Below are positions 38,686-46,114 of a stretch of 64,000 bases of DNA, one piece after another. The first letter of the stretch is position 1, and each line of letters begins with the position of its first letter. The stretch covers positions 1 to 64,000 of the forward strand of contig NZ_MZMV01000001.1 in the NCBI RefSeq assembly GCF_002210435.1. Reading direction: 5' to 3'. This DNA is from Micromonospora wenchangensis (GTDB taxonomy: Bacteria; Actinomycetota; Actinomycetes; Mycobacteriales; Micromonosporaceae). The notes under the pieces were generated by a model. That model had not been told where the DNA came from. It was given only the letters and a program-made list of their open reading frames with translations, and did no database searches. A program made the position numbers and the translations under genes.

Positions 38686-39438
38686 TCATCGCTCCATGGC
38701 GCAGGTCGACAGGTCGAACACCGGCTCCTCGATCGCCTTGAGCAGGGGCCGGGATGCACGGTGCTCCGGATTGACGTGCCGTCCCAGCACGACGATGGCC
38801 ACCGAGTCAGCACCAGCGCTCTTCAACGCGTATGCGAGCGACTGCGCCCGGGAGCCGGTGGTCCAGGTGTCGTCGAGCACCAGCGGCCGGACGTCCCTGG
38901 CACGGCCGGGAAGTCGCACGCTGAACCAGTCAGGCTGGAAGTGCCGGACGTCGGGGCCGTGGTGTGGATTCGGCACGGCGGCCAGCCACGGCAGCCCGAG
39001 CCGGTCACCGACCAACTCCCGCAGGGGGTGCGGACCGGCCCTTCCCCGTGTGCTGGGCACGGCGACGACGTGGGTGGGTCCAGCGCCGAGCCGCCCGTAC
39101 ACACAGTCGAGATGATCCCGTAGGAACAGCAGCAGCAGTGCCAGCAGATTCCACTTCGCCTGCGCCGACGGCGGGAATGACTTGTACGAACGCAGGTGGT
39201 GGTGATGCTGGCCGGTGCGCGGTGAGTAGGAGATCGGCACGACCACGTCGGCGAGCAGCCCTCCGGACTCTGCCCGCTGCTCCTGGCAGGGAAAACACTG
39301 GGCGAACCCGGGGTTACGCACACCCCGGCACGTCGGACAGATCCATGGCTCTGCCGGCAGGGGGTTACGCAGGAAGTTCCGCTGGGTCTCGACGTAACCC
39401 CGGATGCTGGCCCAGGGGTCAGCGGCTGGCGAGCTCAG
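38686..39438 (-). CDS. zinc-ribbon phosphoribosyltransferase-like protein
   Basis: A 250-residue protein if started at CTG 39438. Two CxxC pairs (Cys34/37, Cys48/51) form a zinc ribbon, followed by GLLADVVVPISYS and a type I PRTase core whose PRPP loop is PLVLDDTWTTGS (185-196). A GTG at 39321 is the first ordinary start codon in frame but would cut off the first CxxC pair. The CTG has GGAGG six bases upstream and overlaps the end of the DprA-like gene by 20 bases, so I infer a non-standard, coupled start. The reaction is unknown: a base or nucleotide exchange using PRPP is the family expectation, and a role in a defence signal is inference from its neighbours. Confidence 0.75.
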   Translation of the reverse strand: MSSPAADPWASIRGYVETQRNFLRNPLPAEPWICPTCRGVRNPGFAQCFPCQEQRAESGGLLADVVVPISYSPRTGQHHHHLRSYKSFPPSAQAKWNLLALLLLFLRDHLDCVYGRLGAGPTHVVAVPSTRGRAGPHPLRELVGDRLGLPWLAAVPNPHHGPDVRHFQPDWFSVRLPGRARDVRPLVLDDTWTTGSRAQSLAYALKSAGADSVAIVVLGRHVNPEHRASRPLLKAIEEPVFDLSTCAMER

Positions 39439-40333
39439 GAAAGCCCTCCAGTTCGGCAGTGACCGGCATCTGGTCGAGGATCGTCTCGACGGCCTCGACC
39501 AGTTCCAGCGTCCCCCGCGCCACGTGGACCCCGGGCCGGCCGGCGAACGCCCGCGCCCAGTCGTGCTGCATCACCTGGCCGGTCAGCACCACCGGCCGGC
39601 CATGCTGCAGCGCCAGCCGTGCCTGGATTCGGGCACCGCTGCGCTCACCCGCCTCGACGACGACGGTGGCGGCGGCGTAGCCGCTCATCACCGCGTTGCG
39701 CATCGGGAAGCTCTGTTTCGTCGGGGCAGCGTCCGGCCAGAACTGACTGATCACCAGCCCGACCCCGGCGATGTGCTCCTGGAGGGCACGGTTGGCGGCC
39801 GGGTAATGCCGGCGGATGCCGGTGCCGATCACCGCGACGGTGCGCCCGCCGGCAGCGAGTGCCGCTTCGTGGGCGGCCGTGTCGATGCCCTTGGCCAGGC
39901 CGCTGACCACCGTCACTCCCCTGAGCGCCAGAGAGGTCGCCACCGACCCGGCGATCTCCAGGCCCCGGTCGCTCGCGTCGCGGCTGCCGACCACGGCGAT
40001 AGCACGGAAGTCGGGTCGCAGGTCTCCCCGCGCGAACAGCAGCGGGGGCATCTCGCGGACGTCGCGGAGCTGGGCGGGATAGTCGTCGTCGAAGAAGGCC
40101 CGCACGGTGATGCCCTCGGCCTGCCACGCCGCCAGGTCGGCCGCCGCAGCGTCGACCAGCTCATCGACGGAGCGGGTGTCGGGGAAGAGCGTGTCCGCCA
40201 GGCCCACGGTCCTGCCCAGCACCCTGAGCGCGCTGCCGTCCTCCTGAACCGCGTGGGCGGCGTCGGACCAGCTCAGGTCGGCCTGACGCAGCAGCGCGAC
40301 CAGCGCCGCCCGCTCTGACGTTGCCCGGTCCAT
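39419..40333 (-). CDS. DprA-like SLOG-domain protein
   Basis: A 304-residue protein with a complete Rossmann-type DprA/SLOG core: AVVGSRDASDRG (114-124), VVSGLAKGID (142-151), AVIGTGIRRHYP (167-178) and FPMRNAVMSG (209-218). The N-terminal helices are short and there is no C-terminal winged helix, so it is not an ordinary competence DprA. ATG 40333 lies seven bases after a TACGAT -10 box. It overlaps the phosphoribosyltransferase gene downstream, forming a two-gene operon right next to pglY. SLOG domains bind nucleotides or ssDNA; a nucleotide-linked defence role is inference. Confidence 0.85.
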   Translation of the reverse strand: MDRATSERAALVALLRQADLSWSDAAHAVQEDGSALRVLGRTVGLADTLFPDTRSVDELVDAAAADLAAWQAEGITVRAFFDDDYPAQLRDVREMPPLLFARGDLRPDFRAIAVVGSRDASDRGLEIAGSVATSLALRGVTVVSGLAKGIDTAAHEAALAAGGRTVAVIGTGIRRHYPAANRALQEHIAGVGLVISQFWPDAAPTKQSFPMRNAVMSGYAAATVVVEAGERSGARIQARLALQHGRPVVLTGQVMQHDWARAFAGRPGVHVARGTLELVEAVETILDQMPVTAELEGFPELASR

Positions 40334-40340
40334 GGCCTTG

Positions 40341-40346
40341 ATCGTA
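40341..40346 (-). promoter_or_regulatory. putative -10 box for the DprA-like operon
   Basis: TACGAT on the minus strand, seven bases before the ATG at 40333, consistent with a leaderless transcript and a promoter separate from the rest of the BREX genes. Confidence 0.4.
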
Positions 40347-40452
40347 GAGCCAACCGCCGGCTCGCCCGCCCGTTGGCCACGCCCCGGTGGCCGAACAGAC
40401 TGGTGTCCTCCCTCATCCCCCCACACGGATCGAACGTATGTTCCCCGCCTGG

Positions 40453-42495
40453 TCACGTCAACCAGAGATCCGGCAGGTCACCTGCTTCACTGACCAGTCG
40501 GATGCCGTCGTCGTCGTGCCGGTGGACGGTGTGGCCGGCGCGGGTGAACCGGATGCTGAGTGGGCGGCCGGCGTGCCGGGCGGCCAGTCGTCGCAGCTCC
40601 GGCACCGGGTCGGGTGGCAGCGGGCGGGGTGCCGTCCGGGGTGCCGGGACCGGCTGCCGGGGGTCGTCGGGCACGGTCTGCGGCAGCAGCACGTCCAGGC
40701 ACTCCAGGCAGTGCGCCACGGCCGCCGCCAGGCTGGGCCGGTCGGGCAGGTCGTCGGGGCGGATCGGGGCATCGGGCGGGCGCAGGTCGACCGCCCAGAG
40801 CACCCCGTGCGCCCGCATCGGCGCGACCGGGTGCCGGCGCAGGTCGAGCACGTGCACCAGCAGCGCAAGGTCCAGGCCGAGGGCGAGGCGCAGCAGCTCG
40901 GTCAGCGGCGGCGCGGCGGGGGGTACGGCGGTCACCAGCAGGCGCGCGGCGGGCAGTGCCGGGCCGAGGACGGCGATCTGCTCCCCCACCGGGTCGGCGT
41001 CGGCCCGGGGCAGGGCGAGGTAGCCCTCCCGCACGTCCGGCGGAAGGGGGTGGCCGCCGTCGGCTTCGGCGAGGTCTTCCGGGCGTACGCCGAACGCGGC
41101 CGACCAGGCACCCAGCCGGTAGCGCCCGGGGAGCCGGATGACCGGCGGGCCGCCAGGCCCGGGGTCGACTGGTGTCACCGGTTCGGGCTGGCCGGCGTGC
41201 CAGGCGAGGTGCACCACCCGGTGCCTCAGGTCGGTCAGGGTGATCAGCGCCGTCTGGTGCATCAGGCCGGTGCCGCCGCAGGTGGCGCAGGTCAGCGCCG
41301 AGCGCCACCCGGCCGGGGCACCGGTCACACGATGGCGGTGGGTGCAGTCCCCGTCGGCAGGACGGCCGTGGGCCCGGCACGGGCAGGTGGACGCCGGGCG
41401 GCAGGCCAGGCACGGGCGGGTGGGCACCGGCTCGCCGAGCCACGGCGGGTCCGGTGGCTCGTCCATCCGGCGCAGTGGTGTCCGGGTGAGCCGGGTGACC
41501 TGGCCGGTGGGCTGGGCGACCAGGGTCTCGACGGGTTCGCCGGGGCGCAGTGCGGTGTGCCACCAGTGACCGTCCCGCCAGATGGCCTGCGCGCCGGGCA
41601 GCCCACCGCCACCGGTCCGGCCCGCGCTGTCGGCGCGGAGCCGGCGGGCGACCCGCGCCACGTCCGACGCGGCCGGGATGAGCGGCCGGAGCGGGTCGGG
41701 GCGGAGCATCCGGGCGGGGGCGTCCCGGCCGCGTTCGGTGAGCCCGGCCAGCGCGTCGGCGACGTCGGTGCCGGCCAGGGCCGCCGGCAGGTCAGCGAAG
41801 TCCGTAGCCGGTGGCCGGTCCGGCACCGGGGAGCCGGGCACCTCGTAGCGGACGGCCCAGCGCAGCTCGCCGTCGTGCCGGCGGGTCTCGACGACCAGGT
41901 CGAGCAGGAGCAGGTCGGCCAGCGCGCAGAGCCGGTCGAGCCGCCGCGCCGGATCGACCGGGGGCGCGGCGACCGACCGGCCGATCAGCACCCGCCATGC
42001 CGGCCGGGCCGCCGCCGCGAGTGCCTGCGCCGCCAGCTCGTGCCGCTCGGCCGCCGGCAGGTCGAGCCGCCAGGCTGCCGGCAGCCGTACGGTCACCGGG
42101 TCCACGGTGGCGGCGACCCCGGCCTCGGCGGCCAGCTCGCTCAGCCGGGGGGTGAGGTCGACCGACCAGCCGCCCGCCGGGTCGGGCCGGGGGTCGAGGT
42201 CGTCCGGCCCGACCCGGCGGGAGGCGACCGCGCCGGTGTCCAGGTTGGCGGCGGTCAGCACGAGCTGGGCGCGTCGCCGGCCCTGCCGTCCGCACCGGTG
42301 GCAGGCGGTGGTGACCGTGCCGGCACCCCGGCACAGGACGCAGGCCCGGTAGTGCTCGCGCGGCCCGCCCGGGTCGGTGGTCGGGCCCGCCTGCACGGCC
42401 AGGAGCCGGTCGCCGTAGCGGGTGCAGCGGCACGGGTCGCGCCGTAGGGCGGTGCCGTCGCAGTCAGGGCAGGCGACGGTGGGGACGCCGGTCAC
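40453..42495 (-). CDS. large Cys-rich (zinc-binding) protein of unknown function
   Basis: A 680-residue protein with several cysteine clusters: CPDCDG and CRC near the N-terminus, CVLCRGAGTV with CHRCGRQG (DnaJ-type CxxCxGxG-like), CLACRPASTCPC in the middle and CATCGGTGLM. These could form several zinc ribbons. The remainder is Ala/Arg/Pro-rich with no catalytic motif I recognise. GTG 42495 overlaps the stop of the small gene upstream (GTGA), which decides the start; a longer frame runs over that gene. It is the last gene of a two-gene unit divergent from an XRE regulator. Function unknown. Confidence 0.75.
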   Translation of the reverse strand: MTGVPTVACPDCDGTALRRDPCRCTRYGDRLLAVQAGPTTDPGGPREHYRACVLCRGAGTVTTACHRCGRQGRRRAQLVLTAANLDTGAVASRRVGPDDLDPRPDPAGGWSVDLTPRLSELAAEAGVAATVDPVTVRLPAAWRLDLPAAERHELAAQALAAAARPAWRVLIGRSVAAPPVDPARRLDRLCALADLLLLDLVVETRRHDGELRWAVRYEVPGSPVPDRPPATDFADLPAALAGTDVADALAGLTERGRDAPARMLRPDPLRPLIPAASDVARVARRLRADSAGRTGGGGLPGAQAIWRDGHWWHTALRPGEPVETLVAQPTGQVTRLTRTPLRRMDEPPDPPWLGEPVPTRPCLACRPASTCPCRAHGRPADGDCTHRHRVTGAPAGWRSALTCATCGGTGLMHQTALITLTDLRHRVVHLAWHAGQPEPVTPVDPGPGGPPVIRLPGRYRLGAWSAAFGVRPEDLAEADGGHPLPPDVREGYLALPRADADPVGEQIAVLGPALPAARLLVTAVPPAAPPLTELLRLALGLDLALLVHVLDLRRHPVAPMRAHGVLWAVDLRPPDAPIRPDDLPDRPSLAAAVAHCLECLDVLLPQTVPDDPRQPVPAPRTAPRPLPPDPVPELRRLAARHAGRPLSIRFTRAGHTVHRHDDDGIRLVSEAGDLPDLWLT

Positions 42496-42743
42496 CGGGG
42501 CGGCCGGGCCGAGCAGGGCCCGTCGTGGGCGGTGCGGCGCACGCAGCGCGGCCCGCCGGGCAGCGGCAGGTCGCAGAAGACCCGATGGTGTACGCCCTGT
42601 TCGTCCTCGGCGGACACGGTCGTCTCCCCGGCGTCGACCTGCGGCAGGAACGTCACCGACCGGGCCAGCGCCGCGGTGAAGCGTCGGGCGGCGGGCAGGT
42701 CGGCGGCGGTGAACGGCAGGTGCGCCACCCAGCGCGCGGTCAT
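42492..42743 (-). CDS. small partner protein of the Cys-rich protein
   Basis: An 83-residue protein with helical N-terminal half (AHLPFTAADLPAARRF) and a C-terminal Cys-containing part (HHRVFCDLPLPGGPRC, DGPCSARP). GGGAGG lies seven bases before its ATG. It is coupled by a four-base overlap to the Cys-rich gene, so the two are made together. No known family. Confidence 0.65.
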   Translation of the reverse strand: MTARWVAHLPFTAADLPAARRFTAALARSVTFLPQVDAGETTVSAEDEQGVHHRVFCDLPLPGGPRCVRRTAHDGPCSARPPR

Positions 42744-42952
42744 CGGCGAACCTCCCGGCGATCAGCGATGCCGGCCGGGTGGACAGGACAGGGCATCGCG
42801 CGCACGGGCGCACCTCCTCGACGACCGATGGAAAGCGACAATGAATGGGGCCGTGGGAATTGCATGAACATCGCCTTTGTCCGGGTCATCTTGTAAGGTC
42901 AAAAGCACTGCCACAAGAGATTCCGGCGCATACTGTTCTGCTATTTGTGTGC

Positions 42953-42972
42953 AACATTCCATGTTCCAGAAC
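42953..42972. promoter_or_regulatory. overlapping inverted repeats, possible XRE operator
   Basis: AACAT-TCC-ATGTT (42953-42965) overlaps GTTC-CA-GAAC (42963-42972), 43 bases before the XRE gene start and between it and the divergent Cys-rich operon. The position suits autoregulation; no experiment supports it. Confidence 0.3.
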
Positions 42973-43014
42973 GAGGCGTCGAGGTGTTACAAAACCCAAC
43001 GGAGAGGAGGCCGG

Positions 43015-43899
43015 ATGGCCGAGGACATGGGCTCGACGGTGCCCCGCCGCCGGCTCGGCAGGGCGCTGCGTGACCTGCGCACCGAGGCGGGCATCACCCT
43101 CGACGCCGCCGCCGAGGCGCTGGAGTGCAGCAGGCAGAAGGTGTGGCGGATCGAGAGCGGGCTGGGCTCCGTGCGCGGCGTCGACGTCCGGGCGATGTGC
43201 GAGCTGTACCGGGCGAAGGGCGAGCTGACCCGGGCGCTGACCGCACTGGCCGGCGAGACGAGGGCGAAGGGCTGGTGGCACGCCTACGGCGACGCCATCC
43301 CCGACTGGTTCGAGCTGTACGTCGGCCTCGAATCCGCCGCCTCACAACTGCGCTTCTACAAGAACACCCTCGTGCCGGGCATTCTGCAGAGCCGGGACTA
43401 TGCGCTCGGCATCTACCGGATCGACCAGCCGGACATGAGCGAAGACGACCGGGAGCGCGCCGTCGAGCTTCGGCTGCAACGACAGTCACTCCTGACCCGC
43501 CGCCTGCCGAAGGCTCCGCAGGTGCAGGTCGTGCTCTGTGAGTCGGTCCTCCTCCGCCCGGTCGGCAACTCGGCCACGATGGCAGAGCAACTCCGGAGAC
43601 TACTTCAGCTCAGCGAGCAGCCCAACGTGTCGATCCGCGTCTTGCCCCTGATCGCCGGCCCGCACCATGGAGCTGTGGGCGGTGAGTTCGTTCTCCTCGA
43701 CTTTCCTCTGGGGAACCGGAGCACTCCAGACCCATCAGTGGTCTACAGCGAATCTTGGACCGGAGCGCTCTACCTCGACCGGCCGGGCGAGCTGGCAGCC
43801 TACGGGAAGGTCTGGTCGAGCCTGCTCACGCTCGCCCTCGACGAGGAAGAATCGAGGCATCTGATCGACAAGATTCTTGGGGAGGTCCACCATGGTTGA
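43015..43899 (+). CDS. XRE-family regulator with DUF5753 domain
   Basis: A 294-residue regulator. The N-terminal helix-turn-helix (LGRALRDLRTEAGITLDAAAEALECSRQ region, about residues 14-40, then KVWRIESG) is followed by a DUF5753 effector-like domain with FYKNTLVPGILQSRDYA and RVLPLIAGPHHGAVGGEFVLLDF. Such proteins pair with a small DUF397 protein in actinomycete development and antibiotic regulation. AGAGGAGG lies four bases before ATG 43015. Its stop overlaps the DUF397 gene start, so they are coupled. Confidence 0.92.
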   Translation: MAEDMGSTVPRRRLGRALRDLRTEAGITLDAAAEALECSRQKVWRIESGLGSVRGVDVRAMCELYRAKGELTRALTALAGETRAKGWWHAYGDAIPDWFELYVGLESAASQLRFYKNTLVPGILQSRDYALGIYRIDQPDMSEDDRERAVELRLQRQSLLTRRLPKAPQVQVVLCESVLLRPVGNSATMAEQLRRLLQLSEQPNVSIRVLPLIAGPHHGAVGGEFVLLDFPLGNRSTPDPSVVYSESWTGALYLDRPGELAAYGKVWSSLLTLALDEEESRHLIDKILGEVHHG

Positions 43900-44080
43900 T
43901 CTGACCGATGCCGGCTGGCGCAAGAGCACCCGAAGCGGAGGCAATGGCGGCGAGTGCGTCGAGGTCGCCTACAACCTGCCCGGCATCGTCGCCGTACGCG
44001 ATAGCAAGGACCCTGCCGGCCCGGCCCTCACCTTCCCCCCAGCCGCCTGGATCACCTTCGTCGGCACGATCCGCCGCTGA
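43892..44080 (+). CDS. DUF397 domain protein
   Basis: A 62-residue protein with the family pattern WRKSTRSGGNGGECVEVA, IVAVRDSKDPAGPALTF and a closing WITFVGTIR. Its ATG overlaps the XRE gene stop by eight bases. Family members act with the upstream XRE-DUF5753 regulator, probably as antagonist or co-factor. A strong terminator follows. Confidence 0.92.
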   Translation: MVDLTDAGWRKSTRSGGNGGECVEVAYNLPGIVAVRDSKDPAGPALTFPPAAWITFVGTIRR

Positions 44081-44124
44081 CGTCGGGCCAGCCTCGGGAT
44101 ATCTGCATCCCAATTGCACGACTA

Positions 44125-44156
44125 CCGAGACCCCCGGCAAGCGCCGGGGGTCTCGG
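44125..44156. terminator. bidirectional terminator
   Basis: Perfect 14-bp inverted repeat (44125-44138 with 44143-44156) around a 4-nt loop, between the convergent stops of DUF397 (44080) and the lipoprotein gene (44168). Confidence 0.85.
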
Positions 44157-44167
44157 CTCATCTCGGG

Positions 44168-44779
44168 CTACTTGACAGTCCAGCGGGGCGGGATCGGTTC
44201 TCGATCGGGGGCGTACTCGACGGCGACCGGCCGCTGCTTGCCGGGCACCCCGAAGGTGATCCAACCGCGTACACATCGGCTTGGGGCAAGCGTCTTCTCC
44301 CCGAACGGGTATCCCGGCTCAGGGAACTGGTTGTAGCCGACAGATGACGCCTCTATCTGGCTGTCGTCGGCGTACACCAGTGTCCACGGCCCGTTGGACA
44401 CCGAGATGCCGTTCGGCGCTGCGTCAGACTTGAGAGCACACACCTTGACATCGATCGCGGCCCATACGTAACCGGGCTGCTCGTCCGGCCGGGGAGCCGT
44501 CCGGGCGACGTTATGGCGGTAACCGTAGACGGTCGCGCTGGCAGCAGCGTCCACGCTGATGAACGTCTTGCCCATCGTGCGGGGGGCGTACGGGTCTGCG
44601 GTGGGACTCGAACTGCCGGCCGGACTTGGGCTGCTGGTCGGGCTCGGGCTGACCGGCGTCGGGAGCGGGGCACCCGAGCTGGCGGCGGCGGGCGTTGGCC
44701 TGTCGTCGCCGCCACAGCCAGCAACTGTGAGTGCAGCGACGAGCGCAACCGCGCTGGTGCGCACGACCCTCTGGTTCAT
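44168..44779 (-). CDS. lipoprotein with DUF4352-like domain
   Basis: A 203-residue lipoprotein. Signal sequence MNQRVVRTSAVALVAAL ends in the lipobox VAGC, followed by a Ser/Pro/Thr-rich tether and a beta-rich domain (KTFISVDAAASATVYGY, YVWAAIDVKVCAL, VRGWITFGVPG) like DUF4352. ATG 44779 is chosen because GGAG precedes it and gives a complete lipoprotein signal. It lies 25 bases after the next exported-protein gene in the same direction, so the two are probably co-transcribed. Function unknown. Confidence 0.8.
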   Translation of the reverse strand: MNQRVVRTSAVALVAALTVAGCGGDDRPTPAAASSGAPLPTPVSPSPTSSPSPAGSSSPTADPYAPRTMGKTFISVDAAASATVYGYRHNVARTAPRPDEQPGYVWAAIDVKVCALKSDAAPNGISVSNGPWTLVYADDSQIEASSVGYNQFPEPGYPFGEKTLAPSRCVRGWITFGVPGKQRPVAVEYAPDREPIPPRWTVK

Positions 44780-44804
44780 GGGGCGTCTCCGGAATTGGGG
44801 CTGG

Positions 44805-45620
44805 TCACAGGGTGATGACGGCGTCTTCGGCGAAGGTGAACAGGCCGGCGTCGAGGGTGATCGTCTTGAGCTTGGTGCCCTTCGGCACGTCGAAGAAGAC
44901 ATTCGCGGTCACCGAGTTACCCGGGTTGATCTCGTCGAGGAATCCCTGCCCGTCACTGTTGCCGTAGATTCCTGCCGTTCCGTCGGCCTCGTACTCTCGG
45001 CCACTGCCGTCCTGGGCGGTGATACTGCCGTCGGCGTGGAAGGTGTGCGCGCTCTTGGTGACGTTCTTGACTGTCACGCCGACCTTGCAGAAGGTGCCCT
45101 GCGCCTTGGCGTTGAGGAAGTCATTGCCCACCCGGGAGATCCCGCACTTCACGCTTTTGACGGTGAACTCGAAGTCACCGCCACGCACCTTGTCGCCGAT
45201 GCCGGGGGTCTTCGGCTTCGGCGGCGGCGAAGCCGCAGTCGTCTTGACCGGCGCGGGCGGTGCCGCACTCGCCGCCGGTGGAGCAGCGCCGGCTGGCGAG
45301 TCGCTCTTCTTGACAGCGGAGACGCCGCTGTCGGCGGAGGTCGCCCCAGACTTCTTGTCGTCGCTGGTCAAGCCGATCACCATCGAGCCGCCGCAGCAGA
45401 GCACCACGAATGCGCCGATGCCGAGGAGCGTGGGCAGCAGCCAGGCGGCGCGCTTCCGGGGGGCCGGCGGTGGAACAAACTGGCCGGGCGCGGGTGGCGG
45501 CAACATGCCGGGAGGAGCCGGGAACTGCCCGCCGGGCGTCTGCGAGAACTGAGCAGTCGGTGGCATCTGCGGCTGACCAGCAAGCGGTTGGTGGTGGGCC
45601 GGCTCATGAGGATTGGACAT
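44805..45620 (-). CDS. membrane-anchored DUF4352 protein
   Basis: A 271-residue protein. A Pro/Gln-rich cytoplasmic N-terminus (about 1-55), one membrane helix (WLLPTLLGIGAFVVLCCGGSMVIG), an Ala/Pro/Ser linker and a C-terminal DUF4352 domain (DFEFTVKSVKCGI, KVGVTVKNVTKSAHTF, VTANVFFDVPKGTKL) can be seen. It is anchored with the domain outside. Paired with the lipoprotein downstream. Both resemble the partial protein at the left edge. Confidence 0.87.
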   Translation of the reverse strand: MSNPHEPAHHQPLAGQPQMPPTAQFSQTPGGQFPAPPGMLPPPAPGQFVPPPAPRKRAAWLLPTLLGIGAFVVLCCGGSMVIGLTSDDKKSGATSADSGVSAVKKSDSPAGAAPPAASAAPPAPVKTTAASPPPKPKTPGIGDKVRGGDFEFTVKSVKCGISRVGNDFLNAKAQGTFCKVGVTVKNVTKSAHTFHADGSITAQDGSGREYEADGTAGIYGNSDGQGFLDEINPGNSVTANVFFDVPKGTKLKTITLDAGLFTFAEDAVITL

Positions 45621-46114
45621 TGAGCAGTGGTCTCCCTGGTCTTGATCCGCGCTGCCGCGTACTGAGCAAAGCCCGTTGAAGATGCCATGGTTTATCCATG
45701 ACGTTAGTCATCCTCCCGGCCCGAACCGCACGCCAGGTCTACCCGACAGCTAGCCGTTCCGGTGGCCCTGCGGTCAGACATTGAGCCAGCAATTCGACTT
45801 ACGGCCAGGCACATCAGCGTGCGGCCATTGCTGCCCCAACCAGGCGCACGTCCTGTCGGATATCCGCCAACAGAATTCCGCGCTTATGAAGCGAGGGGAG
45901 ATTCGGGGAACCTCATGTCCGCAAAAATGCCTGGCGATTCACGGGCGGCCGGCGTCTACGGTCGGACTACCCCACCTGGGTGCCATCCCTCACCAACCCG
46001 GCTCACACCGCCCCCTGGACACCGTCCACCTCCATGCAGGCTTGGACCAGTCTTCTCGTGGTTTACTCGCAGGGATGCGCCTGTAACCGCCCACCATCGA
46101 GGGGCAACTGCCCG
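45621..46114. other. divergent intergenic region
   Basis: 494 bases between the DUF4352 gene and the AAA ATPase gene. It contains the inverted repeats at 45686-45711 and lower-GC patches that may be promoters. No open frame in it has believable coding character. Confidence 0.5.
45686..45711. repeat. overlapping short inverted repeats
   Basis: CATGG-TTTAT-CCATG (45686-45700) overlaps ATGAC-GTTA-GTCAT (45698-45711), about 70 bases upstream of the DUF4352 gene start. A possible operator. Confidence 0.3.

Noticed and set aside
39419..40333. DprA-like gene as a competence DprA
   Set aside because: There is no topA/rnhB-type neighbourhood, the winged helix is absent and the gene overlaps a phosphoribosyltransferase inside a defence locus.
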